From an uncultured Planctomycetaceae bacterium (GTDB lineage: Bacteria; Planctomycetota; Planctomycetia; Pirellulales; Pirellulaceae), in contig CAIYOB010001180.1 in NCBI GenBank assembly GCA_903927685.1, forward strand, positions 1 to 13,447: a DNA stretch of 13,447 nucleotides. Direction: 5' to 3'. The notes below the pieces were generated by a model. That model was not told the DNA's origin. It worked only from the letters and a program-made list of their open reading frames with translations, and made no database searches. Position 1 is the stretch's first letter; each line of letters begins with the position of its first letter. Shown piece after piece: positions 4,296 through 13,000 of this stretch. Made by a program: the position numbers and the translations under genes.

Positions 4296-6314
4296 ATGCA
4301 CGGTCGGACGATTGCAGCCTTGATCTGCGGGCCTGCCGCCGCGGTCCTTGTCGCCGGAGCCGTTTGGACGCAGTCCGGCGACGCGAGAGCCCACGAAAAT
4401 CACGCGCCGCTGCCCACCAAGGGCGTGACGATCGCGGGCGACACCATCCTGCTGTCGGACAAGGCGCGCGAAGCGATTGGCCTGACGACGGCCAAGGTGG
4501 AACTCGCCGACATCCGCCGGGTGGTCACCGTCAACGCCCGCGCCGAGCTGCCTTGGCGGGCGCAGGCGATGATCACCTCGCTGGTCGCCGGCAAGATCGA
4601 CCAGGTGCTCGTCCGGCCCGGCGAGACCGTGGCCGCCGGGCAGGAACTGGCTCGGGTCGCCAGCGCCGAACTCGCGGCCTTGCAGTTGGCGTTGCTGCAG
4701 GCCAAGGCGGAAACCACGCTGGCCCGCAAGCTGCTCGAACAACGCACGGCTCTGGATCGGCAAGGCGTGATCGCCGGCAAGACGCTGTTCGAGGCGCAGG
4801 CAACTCTCACCCAGAAATCGGCGGCCCTGGAGATTGCACGCCAGAAGCTGGCGGCGCTGGGCTTGGCCCCGGACTTGATCGACAAAGTCCAGCAGGACGG
4901 CCAGCCGCTGTCGCACGTCGCCATCACCAGTCCGCTGGCGGGCGTCATTACCCACGCCGATGTGCGGATCGGCCAGTTGATCACCCCCACGGACCATCTG
5001 TACCACGTGGTCGATCCCGCCTCGCTGTGGATCGTGGGGGACGTCTTGGAGTCGGACGTCCGTTTTCTGCAGGCGGGCCAATCCGTCGAAGCTGGCTTTG
5101 CGGCGTTGCCCGACGTACAGTTCAGCGGCCGGATCGACCATCTGCGGCTGAAAATGGACCGCCAGAGGCGGACCCTGGGCGTGGTCATCGCCGTGCCGAA
5201 TCCCGGCGGACGGTTGCGGCCGGGGATGTCCGGCCGCGTGCGAATCTCCGTAGCGGTGGCCCGGCAAGCGATCGTCTGTCCCGCGGACGCGGTCATCCAT
5301 AGCCGGACCGGTGCGTACTTGCTCGTCCAACGGCAACCGGGCAAGTACGAGAATCGGCGCGTCAAAGTGGGGCTGACCGAAGACGAACGCGTCGAAGTCC
5401 TGGACGGCGTGTTCCCGGGCAGTCGAGTCGTGTTGGTCGGAAATGCGTTGCTGGCGGCCCTGCTGGGCAACGAGCATAAAGCCCGGGTTGGCGAGCAGCC
5501 AGCCGAAGCGGCGGGGCCGCCTGCGGCGCCGGGTGAGGCTCCGATTGCGGTGGCCCACGGCTCGGTGGAGTTGCCGACCGACCGCCAGGCGATTGCGGCC
5601 CCGCAGGTCGAGGGGCGCGTGCGGCGCATCCTCGTCGAGCCCAGCCAGCAGGTCGCTGTCGGCGAGGTCTTGGCCGAGGTGGACAGCCTCCAGCTTCGGT
5701 CGCTCCAGCTGGAATTGCTCCAAACCGTGACGGAGTCCCGGCTGGCGCAGCAATCCCTGCAGCGGCTGGAATCCGTCAGCGGCGAGGGCCTGACGCCCAA
5801 ACGTCAGGTGTGGGAGCTGCAGAACGAGGTGGAAACGCTGGGACTGCACGCGGAGAACGTCAAGCGGCAACTGACACTGCTCGGCCTGGAGACGAAGGCC
5901 ATTAACAGTCTGGAGCAGGCCGACCTGACCCAAGCCGGCGCCACCGTCGCGCTGGTGCAGACGGTGCCCGTGCGCGCCCCGGCCGCCGGACGGATCGTGG
6001 GCTTCCACGCGCTGCCCGGCCAGGTCGTTCATCCTGACGAGGCGTTGTTCGAGATCCACGATTTGTCACGCGTCTGGGTCCAAGGTTTCGCCTATGAACG
6101 CGACGCCTCGCAAGTCGCGGTCGGCCAGTCGGCGCGCGTCCGGTTCGCGGCCTATCCGGAACTGGAGTCCGCTGGCTCGGTGGTGCGGATTTCGCCGCTG
6201 ATGGACGCTCACGAGCGCGTCCTGCCCTTCTGGGTCGAGGTGGCCAATCCGGAGCAGCATCTCAAGGACGGCATGCTGGCCCGCATCACCGTGCTTCCCC
6301 AACCGAAAGACTAG
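4296..6314 (+). CDS. RND efflux periplasmic adaptor with two adaptor modules in one chain (CusB/CzcB/HlyD type)
   Basis: A 672-residue membrane-fusion/adaptor subunit that should link the downstream RND permease to an outer-membrane channel. Family members usually have about 350-500 residues; this one carries two modules. Module 1 (about residues 80-395) has a lipoyl half (AELPWRAQAMITSLVAGKID), an alpha-hairpin (about 125-195), the second lipoyl half (ITSPLAGVITHADVRIGQLI), a beta-barrel domain ending in GRLRPGMSGRVRISV and a membrane-proximal domain. After a Pro/Ala linker, module 2 (about 421-668) repeats the order: VELPTDRQAIAAPQVEGRV, a helical hairpin (about 465-540), VRAPAAGRIVGFHALPGQVV and a barrel ending LKDGMLARITV. 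It lacks a second membrane-proximal domain. I chose the ATG at 4296, not 4290, because AAGGAG (4283-4288) is 7 nt from it but only 1 nt from 4290. The N-terminus is a signal or anchor, followed by a short AHENHAP stretch. The permease gene starts 2 nt after the stop. Confidence 0.9.
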   Translation: MHGRTIAALICGPAAAVLVAGAVWTQSGDARAHENHAPLPTKGVTIAGDTILLSDKAREAIGLTTAKVELADIRRVVTVNARAELPWRAQAMITSLVAGKIDQVLVRPGETVAAGQELARVASAELAALQLALLQAKAETTLARKLLEQRTALDRQGVIAGKTLFEAQATLTQKSAALEIARQKLAALGLAPDLIDKVQQDGQPLSHVAITSPLAGVITHADVRIGQLITPTDHLYHVVDPASLWIVGDVLESDVRFLQAGQSVEAGFAALPDVQFSGRIDHLRLKMDRQRRTLGVVIAVPNPGGRLRPGMSGRVRISVAVARQAIVCPADAVIHSRTGAYLLVQRQPGKYENRRVKVGLTEDERVEVLDGVFPGSRVVLVGNALLAALLGNEHKARVGEQPAEAAGPPAAPGEAPIAVAHGSVELPTDRQAIAAPQVEGRVRRILVEPSQQVAVGEVLAEVDSLQLRSLQLELLQTVTESRLAQQSLQRLESVSGEGLTPKRQVWELQNEVETLGLHAENVKRQLTLLGLETKAINSLEQADLTQAGATVALVQTVPVRAPAAGRIVGFHALPGQVVHPDEALFEIHDLSRVWVQGFAYERDASQVAVGQSARVRFAAYPELESAGSVVRISPLMDAHERVLPFWVEVANPEQHLKDGMLARITVLPQPKD

Positions 6315-6316
6315 CC

Positions 6317-9300
6317 ATGCTCAATCATATCATCGCCTTCTGCCTGAAGAACCGGGTCCTCGTGTTGGCCGTCACTGCAGTCCTGGTCATCTACGGCGGG
6401 CGGCAGGCGGCGCACCTGCCGATCGACGTTTTTCCCAACCTCAACCGGCCGACGGTCACGATCATGACCGAGGCTCACGGCTTGGCACCCGAAGAAGTCG
6501 AGACGCTGGTCACGTTTCCGATCGAGTCCGCCATGAACGGGGCCAGCGACGTCCGCCGTGTCCGCTCGGCCTCCGGCATCGGACTGTCGATCGTGTGGGT
6601 CGAATTCGACTGGGGAACGGACATCTACATCGATCGCCAGATCGTGTCCGAGAAGCTGCAATTGGTCCGCGAGCGACTGCCCGAGGAAGCCCGCCCGGTC
6701 ATGGCCCCGATCACCTCGATCATGGGTGAGATCCTGCTGGTGGGCATGCAGGCCACGGGCACCACGACGCCGATGGACCTGCGGACCATCGCCGACTGGG
6801 AGGTCCGCCAGCGGTTGCTGGCCGTGACCGGGGTGTCACAGGTCAGCGTCATGGGCGGCGAGCTGAAACAATACCAGGTGTTGACCTCGCCGGAACGCCT
6901 GGCGCGTCACGACGTGACGCTCGACCAATTGCTGGCGGCGGTGGAAAAGTCGAACATCGTGACGGGCGGCGGCTTCCTGCTCAGCAAGAGCCACGAAGCG
7001 CTGATCCGCATTGTCGGTCGGGCGACCACCTTGGACGAGGTGGCCGACACGGTCGTGCGGGCCGGCGATCCGGTGCCCATCACGATCCGCGAAGTGGCCG
7101 AGGTCCGGCATGCCGGTCCCGTCCGGCGCGGCGACGCCAGCATCGAAGGCCGGCGGTCGGTCGTCCTTTCCGTCCAGAAACAACCGGGCGCGGATACGCT
7201 GGTGCTGGGCGAGCGGATCGACGAAACCCTGGCCCAACTCAAGCCACGCCTGCCGGACGACGTCACGATTGTGACCGACATCTTCCGCCAGGCGGACTTT
7301 ATCGAGTCGGCCATCGACAACGTCCGCGAGGCCATCCGCGACGGCGTCGTGTGGGTGATCGTGATCCTGTTCATCTTCCTGTGGAATCTCCGGACCAGTC
7401 TGATCACGCTCACCGCCATTCCGTTGTCGATCATCATCACGGCCCTGGCCTTCAGCTACTTTGGGATCTCGATCAATACGATGACGCTCGGCGGCCTGGC
7501 CGTGGCGCTCGGTGAACTGGTCGATGATTCGATCGTCGACATCGAGAACATCTTCCGCCGGTTGAAGGAAAACTTTCACAAGCCTCAGCCGGACAACCCG
7601 ATCCGAGTGGTCTTCCTGGCGTCCTGTGAAGTGCGGAATAGTATCGTCTATGCCACCCTGATCGTGGTGCTAGTCGTGTGCCCCCTGTTCTCGCTGGCCG
7701 GGTTGGAAGGCCGCATGTTCGCACCGCTGGGGTTGGCGTACATCGTGACGCTGCTGGCTTCGCTGGTGGTATCCTTGACCGTGACGCCGGTCCTGGCGGC
7801 CTACCTGCTGCCGCGGGCGGGCTTCCTGCGGCGCGAGGCGGATCCGTTTCTGCTGCGGTGGTTGAAATGGCTGGATGCCCGCCTCCTGCGCTTCGCGTTG
7901 CGGCACAGTACGGCCGTGTTGGCCACGGTCACCGCGCTCGTGCTGGCATCCGTCTCTTGTATCCTTTGGATGGGTGGCGAGTTCTTGCCGCGGTTTAACG
8001 AAGGAGCGCTGACGATCGCGGCCATGGCGCCGCCCGGCGTGAGTATGGAGGAATCCAACCGGATCGCCGGGCGGATCGAGCGGATGCTGATGGAGATCCC
8101 CGAAGTCAAGCACGTGTCCCGCCGCACCGGCCGGGCGGAACTCGATGAACACGCCGAGAATGTGAATTTCTCGGAGATCGACGTCGGCCTGGTCCAGCCG
8201 TTGCGACCCAAGCCCGGATTCCACTATGCCGTCCTGCGGGCGATTCCCGGGTTGCACCGGTTCGGCGTCGAACAGGCCGGCCGGGCACGCGATGAAGTCA
8301 TGGCCGAGATCCGGGAGATCGTGCGCGAGGTGCCCGGCTTGAAGGTCAACATCGGCCAACCGATCTCCCACCGGCTGGACCACATGATGTCCGGCATCCG
8401 CTCGCAGATCGCGGTCAAGCTGTACGGCCGGGACATTGAGGAATTGCGCGACCGGGGCCAGGACATCGCCGAGCTGATGGCCGCCGTGCCGGGCGTGGTG
8501 GACTTGCAGATCGAGCCGCAGGTGGACATTCCCCAGGTGCGTGTCACGATCCGCCGCCGCGAGGCGGCACGCTACGGCCTGGCCCCGGCCGACGTCGCCA
8601 AAGCCCTCGAAACGGCCCTGCAAGGCCGCACGGTTTCGCAGGTCCTTGAAGGCCAGAAGGTGTTCGACCTGGTCGTCTGGTTCGACGAGCAGGCCCGGCA
8701 CAACATCGACGCCATCCGCTCGACGCTGCTCAGCACGCCCGACGGCTCGCGCGTGGCGCTGGGGACCGTGGCGGATGTCGAGCCGACCCGGGGCCCCAAC
8801 ACGATCAACCGCGAGAACGTCCAGCGGCGGATCGTCATCCAGTGCAACACGGCGGGACGCGACCTGGTGAGCGTCGTCCGCGACCTGCAGCAGGCGGCAA
8901 AGGAGAAAATCGAGCCGATCCTCAAGGAAGGCTACTTCATCGAGTTCGGCGGACAGTTCGAAGCTCGGCGGGACGCCAATCGGCGGTTGTTGCTGCTCGG
9001 CAGCTTTGCCATCGCCGGCGTGTTCCTGCTGCTATACAAGTGCCTCGATTCCTGGCGTGCCGCGTTGCAGGTGATGGCGAACATCCCGTTGGCCGCTGCG
9101 GGATCCGTCATCGCCCTGTGGATTGCCAACTGGCCCCGCCCGGAAGCCCTCGCCGGCGCGTCGTGGTGGCAAGTGCCGGAGATTTGGCTCCGAGCGTCCG
9201 TACTCTCCGTGGCGCATTGGGTCGGATTCATCACGCTGACGGGGATCGTCTGCCGCAACGGGATCATGATGATCTCGCACTACATCCACCTCATGAAATA

Positions 9301-9622
9301 CGAAGGCGAACAGTTTAACGAGCCGATGATCATCCGCGGCAGTCTGGAGCGTCTGGCCCCGGTGCTCATGACGGCCGCCACCGCGACGATCGGCCTGGTA
9401 CCGTTGGCCCTGGGCGCCGGCCAGACGGGCAAGGAAATCCTCCACCCGCTGGCGATTGTCGTCATCGGCGGCCTGGTCAGCTCGACGCTGCTCGACCAGA
9501 TCGTGACGCCGGCGTTGTTCTTCCGATTCGGCAGAAAGGTGTACGAGAAAGCCGGCGCCGAGGCGGCCGGTGAAGGCACCGTCGCCTCGGCGCCGCAGGA
9601 GTTGGCGAGACAATTTGAGTGA
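6317..9622 (+). CDS. Heavy-metal efflux RND permease (CusA/CzcA family, variant TM4 motif)
   Basis: A 1101-residue inner-membrane, proton-driven metal-efflux pump, a normal length for the family. TM1 is at about residues 11-31 and is followed by a periplasmic porter domain (GLAPEEVETLVTFPIESAM, DWGTDIYIDRQIVSEKL). The TM2-TM6 block runs from about 343 to 500, and TM7 (about 531-551) leads into the second porter domain and TM8-12. TM4 reads ALGELVDDSIVDIEN (D403, D404, D408, E410). The first Asp of the CzcA DFG motif is replaced by Ala, while an AcrB-like Asp pair is present. A region of about 33 residues, roughly 22 longer than in the minus-strand pump, separates two late membrane segments (nt 9125-9223). 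The following segment is rich in Cys, Met and His (CRNGIMMISHYIHLM). The ATG lies 2 nt after the adaptor stop with only a weak GAAAG (6305-6309), so translational coupling is likely. The metal is unknown. Confidence 0.92.
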   Translation: MLNHIIAFCLKNRVLVLAVTAVLVIYGGRQAAHLPIDVFPNLNRPTVTIMTEAHGLAPEEVETLVTFPIESAMNGASDVRRVRSASGIGLSIVWVEFDWGTDIYIDRQIVSEKLQLVRERLPEEARPVMAPITSIMGEILLVGMQATGTTTPMDLRTIADWEVRQRLLAVTGVSQVSVMGGELKQYQVLTSPERLARHDVTLDQLLAAVEKSNIVTGGGFLLSKSHEALIRIVGRATTLDEVADTVVRAGDPVPITIREVAEVRHAGPVRRGDASIEGRRSVVLSVQKQPGADTLVLGERIDETLAQLKPRLPDDVTIVTDIFRQADFIESAIDNVREAIRDGVVWVIVILFIFLWNLRTSLITLTAIPLSIIITALAFSYFGISINTMTLGGLAVALGELVDDSIVDIENIFRRLKENFHKPQPDNPIRVVFLASCEVRNSIVYATLIVVLVVCPLFSLAGLEGRMFAPLGLAYIVTLLASLVVSLTVTPVLAAYLLPRAGFLRREADPFLLRWLKWLDARLLRFALRHSTAVLATVTALVLASVSCILWMGGEFLPRFNEGALTIAAMAPPGVSMEESNRIAGRIERMLMEIPEVKHVSRRTGRAELDEHAENVNFSEIDVGLVQPLRPKPGFHYAVLRAIPGLHRFGVEQAGRARDEVMAEIREIVREVPGLKVNIGQPISHRLDHMMSGIRSQIAVKLYGRDIEELRDRGQDIAELMAAVPGVVDLQIEPQVDIPQVRVTIRRREAARYGLAPADVAKALETALQGRTVSQVLEGQKVFDLVVWFDEQARHNIDAIRSTLLSTPDGSRVALGTVADVEPTRGPNTINRENVQRRIVIQCNTAGRDLVSVVRDLQQAAKEKIEPILKEGYFIEFGGQFEARRDANRRLLLLGSFAIAGVFLLLYKCLDSWRAALQVMANIPLAAAGSVIALWIANWPRPEALAGASWWQVPEIWLRASVLSVAHWVGFITLTGIVCRNGIMMISHYIHLMKYEGEQFNEPMIIRGSLERLAPVLMTAATATIGLVPLALGAGQTGKEILHPLAIVVIGGLVSSTLLDQIVTPALFFRFGRKVYEKAGAEAAGEGTVASAPQELARQFE

Positions 9623-9632
9623 CAACAGCTGA

Positions 9633-9658
9633 CTGGTCCGGCCGCTCACGGTGACCAG
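9633..9658. terminator. Weak hairpin between the convergent efflux operons
   Basis: CTGGTC (9633-9638) pairs with GACCAG (9653-9658) around a 14-nt loop, in the 41-nt gap between the two convergent stop codons. There is no U-tract on either strand. It is the only candidate for ending both transcripts here, so termination may occur inside the opposite gene or depend on Rho. Confidence 0.3.
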
Positions 9659-9663
9659 CTTCG

Positions 9664-10032
9664 CTACGACGACTTGCCTTCCGGTGTCGGCGGCTTGTCT
9701 CCGAACTTGGCCTCATATTCCGCGGCGAATCGCTCGGCACGCTGCGGGCTGCAGATAAAACACTGCGACTCGGGCCGACGGTGCTCGCGGCACCAGTCGC
9801 CCTGCTTCTGGTATTCCGCGGCAAGCTTCGGGTCGCACTGCGCACAAATCTCCTCGGGCACACGATGCTCCATGCACCACCACCCGCTGTGGTCGTCCGT
9901 CGCAGCCGCGGGCGTCGTCGGTTGTGCTCCCGACGGTCCTGTCGTCGCCTCCTTTCCGCAGCCAGCGGCGAGCAGCCCGGCCAGTGTTAGCAAGGACACT
10001 CCCGTCATCGTCATCCAACATCTCGGTTTCAT
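9664..10032 (-). CDS. Small lipoprotein with twin WCxEHRxPExxCxxC metal-binding-like motifs
   Basis: A 122-residue protein and the last gene of the minus-strand efflux operon. The N-terminus is a lipoprotein signal (hydrophobic core, then LLAAGC with the lipidated Cys at residue 25), so the mature protein should be membrane-tethered in the periplasm. After a Thr/Ala/Pro linker come two copies of one motif: WCMEHRVPEEICAQC (about residues 52-66) and WCREHRRPESQCFIC (about 80-94). Each has three Cys and one His, a tetrahedral-looking ligand set suited to Zn, Cu or a related metal. From memory, similar WCxEHGxPExxCxxC segments occur near or at the N-terminus of planctomycete CzcB-type adaptors; here the motif is in a separate protein. 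The start has a good GGAGG ribosome-binding site 5-6 nt upstream. A metal-donor or sensor role at the pump is inference. A redox role for the Cys residues is the main alternative. Confidence 0.75.
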   Translation of the reverse strand: MKPRCWMTMTGVSLLTLAGLLAAGCGKEATTGPSGAQPTTPAAATDDHSGWWCMEHRVPEEICAQCDPKLAAEYQKQGDWCREHRRPESQCFICSPQRAERFAAEYEAKFGDKPPTPEGKSS

Positions 10033-10043
10033 CAGTTCCTCCA

Positions 10044-10059
10044 GCAGGCCCCAGCCTGC
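10044..10059 (-). promoter_or_regulatory. Intercistronic hairpin before the Cys-rich lipoprotein gene
   Basis: GCAGGC (10044-10049) and GCCTGC (10054-10059) are perfect complements around a 4-nt loop. The hairpin lies in the 34-nt gap between the permease stop and the lipoprotein start, just 5' of its GGAGG ribosome-binding site. No U-tract follows on the minus strand. It may tune relative expression or mark an RNA-processing site. Confidence 0.4.
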
Positions 10060-10066
10060 GGTAAAG

Positions 10067-13000
10067 CTAAGCCGAAACCGGCTCGGGCACGCGCCGCGAG
10101 TCCGTATCGGCGAGTCTCATCTCTTCTTCCCGGTGTTCGCCGATCAGCCACGCCAACTGCTCCGCACGCACACCGCACAGCCGATTCATCAGCCATACGA
10201 GTCCGTTGGCCGCCGAATCGAACAGCACGTAGAGGACGCGGATGACGAGCAGGGACATCACCATCGCGCTGATGACGCCACCGATCACCACGGTCGCCAG
10301 CGGCCGCTGCACTTCCGCTCCCATACCGGTGCTCAAGGCCATTGGCACGAAGCCCAGGCTGGCCACGAGCGTGGTCATAAGCACGGGACGGAGGCGCGCC
10401 ACAGCCGCGACCCTTACCGCCTCGTCCCGCGGCAGCCCCTTGCGCCGCAGCTGACGGATAGAGGACACCAGGATCATGTCGTCCAACACCGCCACCCCGG
10501 ACATGGCGATGAACCCGATGGCGGCGGAGATCGAGAAGGGCATATCGCGGAGCCAGAGGGCGACGATGCCGCCAACCCAGCCCAACGGCACACCGGTGAA
10601 TACCCGGAGGGAGTCGAGCACGTTGCGGTACGTCAGGAAGAGGAGCGTGAAGATCAGGCCAATGGCCAGCGGAATCACGATCATCAGGCGTCGGCGGGCG
10701 CTCTCGTAATGCTCAAACTGGCCGCCGAACTTGACGCGATAGCGGCCCGGCGGCAATTGGACCCGCTCGGCGATCTTCCGTTTGGCCTCCGCGACGAAGC
10801 CGACCATGTCCCGCCCGCGAACGTTGGCCGAGACGGTGATCCGACGCTGATACCACTCGCGTTTGATCGTGGACGGTCCCTCCACGGTGTCGATGCTCGC
10901 CAGACGCGACAAGGGGATGCGCTGCCCGGAGGGCGTCGTGACCAGGACCGCCCCGATGGCCGCGGGGCTGGCACGCACGCTCTCGGGCAAACGCACAATC
11001 AGGGGGAATCGCAATTGCCCCTCGTACACTTCCCCCACCTGCTTGCTGCCGAGCGACTCGGCCAGATCGAGGACTGCCTTGGCCGGAATGCCGTAGCGCG
11101 CGATCGCGTCCTGATTGACGCGAATCTGCAGCACAGGCTGCCCGGTGAGCTGCTCCGTGCTGACATCCGCAGCGCCGGGGAGCGCCTGCAAGACCCGCTC
11201 GATTTCGGCGGCCTTTTTGGCCAGCACGTCGAAGTCGTCGCCGAACAGGATCGCTGCCACGTCCGAACGAATACCGGAAATCATCTCATTCATCCGCATC
11301 TCGATCGGCTGCAACATGGCGATCCGTTGGCCCGGCAGGTCACGGAGTTCCTCTTGGATTTGCGCCGTCAACTCAGCCTGCGTTCGGGCGCGTCGCCAGT
11401 GCTCCCGGTGCTTCAGCGTGAGGAAGATGTCGGTCAACTCGACGCCCATCGGGTCCGTCGCCACTTCGGGGCTGCCCGTGCGACTCCAAACATACTGAAT
11501 CTCGTCTGGGAATGCCGTTAACAGGGCTTTCTCCATTTGGGTGTTATAACGGATGGACTCTTCCAGGTTGATTCCCGCCAAGCGGATGACATTGATGACA
11601 ATCGACCCTTCCGACAGTTTCGGCACGAACTCAGAGCCCAGATGGGGAGCGATCATCCCAAATGCGACGAGCAGCACGCCCACGGTCACGCCCATCACGA
11701 TCAGCTTGTGCTCCATGCAAACCCGCAGGAGCGGATTGTGGATGTGATGCGCAATCCGCATCAACAGCGGTTCCCGCTCCTCGATCCGCTTGGGCAGCAT
11801 CAGGGTGGCCAGCACCGGCATCAGCGTGAGCGAGAGGACCATCGACCCGGCCAAGGCCATGATGACTGTCCAAGCCATCGGACGAAACAGTTTGCCTTCG
11901 ATGCCTTCCAGCGTGAGGATGGGCAGGTACACGATCATAATGATGAGTTCGCCAAACATCGTCGGCTTGCGAACCTCGACGGCCGCCTGGCGGATCGCGT
12001 CCAGCCGGCTGCGCTCGCGCGGATTGCCGTGGGCCAGCTGCCGGATGCAGTTCTCGACCATCACCACAGAACTATCGACGACCATGCCGAAATCGATGGC
12101 GCCCAGACTCAGCAAGCTGGCCGCGATCCCGAATCGGAGCATCCCCGAGAAGGCGAACAGCATGGACAAGGGAATCGCCAGAGCGACGATCATGCCGGCA
12201 CGGAGGTTGCCGAGAAACAGGAAGAGGACGGCAATCACCAGCAACCCGCCCTCAAACAAGTTCTGCCGCGCTGTGTCGATGACATGATCGACCAGTTCCG
12301 TGCGATCGTAGACCGTCCGGATGGTCACACCCGGCGGCAACGCTGACTTGATCTCGTCCAGCTTGTTCTTGAGCGCCCACGTGACCTGGTGGCTGTTTTC
12401 GCCCATGAGCATAAAGCCTAAACCAAGCACGGCTTCGCCGCGGCCATGAGCGGTCACCGCGCCCAGGCGGATTTCGTGACCGGTCTGTACGTCGGCCACA
12501 TCGCGGAGGAAGATGGGCACGCCGTCCTTGGCGGTTATCACGATCTTCTCAAGCTGTTCGAGGTTGGCCGTCCGGCCCTGGCCGTGGACCAGGAGCAGCC
12601 TCGCGCCGACACTGATGTTCCCCCCGCCGACATTGCGATTGTTCTCCTGGACCGCCTCGGTAACCTGGTCGAAAGTCAGGCCGTGCTTGACCAGTCGGTG
12701 AGGGTCCAGACGGATCTGGTACTGTTTCTCGTAGCCACCCCAACTGTTCACTTCTGCCACGCCGGGAATGGACCGGAGTTGCGGCTTGACCACCCAATCG
12801 TGAATCGTCCGCAACTCGGTCGTTTTCTTGACTCGCTCCTCCTGCGGCAGCTTGGAAAAATCGTAGCCTTCGTAGCTCAACACGTAATGGAAAACTTCCC
12901 CCAGCCCCGTCGAGACGGGCCCCATTTGCGGGCGCTCGATGCCCTCGGGGAGTCCCACGGTCCCCAGTCGCTCGTTGACGATTTGACGAGCGAAATAAAT

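Noticed and set aside
4092..6059. A 655-codon open frame on the minus strand opposite the adaptor gene
   Set aside because: The translation is low-complexity, rich in Arg, Gln, His and Gly, with no domain. It is the antisense shadow of a GC-rich gene whose plus-strand product is clearly an adaptor.
4296..6314. Frameshift or artificial fusion of two adaptor genes
   Set aside because: The frame is continuous, the halves are strongly diverged, a Pro/Ala linker joins them, and module 2 lacks its own signal peptide. This fits a genuine fusion.
9601..9663. Strong bidirectional terminator between the convergent operons
   Set aside because: Only a 6-bp stem with a 14-nt loop and no T-tract was found, so it is listed as weak.
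9674..11521. A 615-codon open frame on the plus strand opposite the lipoprotein and CzcA-type genes
   Set aside because: It spans two well-supported minus-strand genes, and its product (His/Gln/Arg/Asp-rich) has no recognisable motif.
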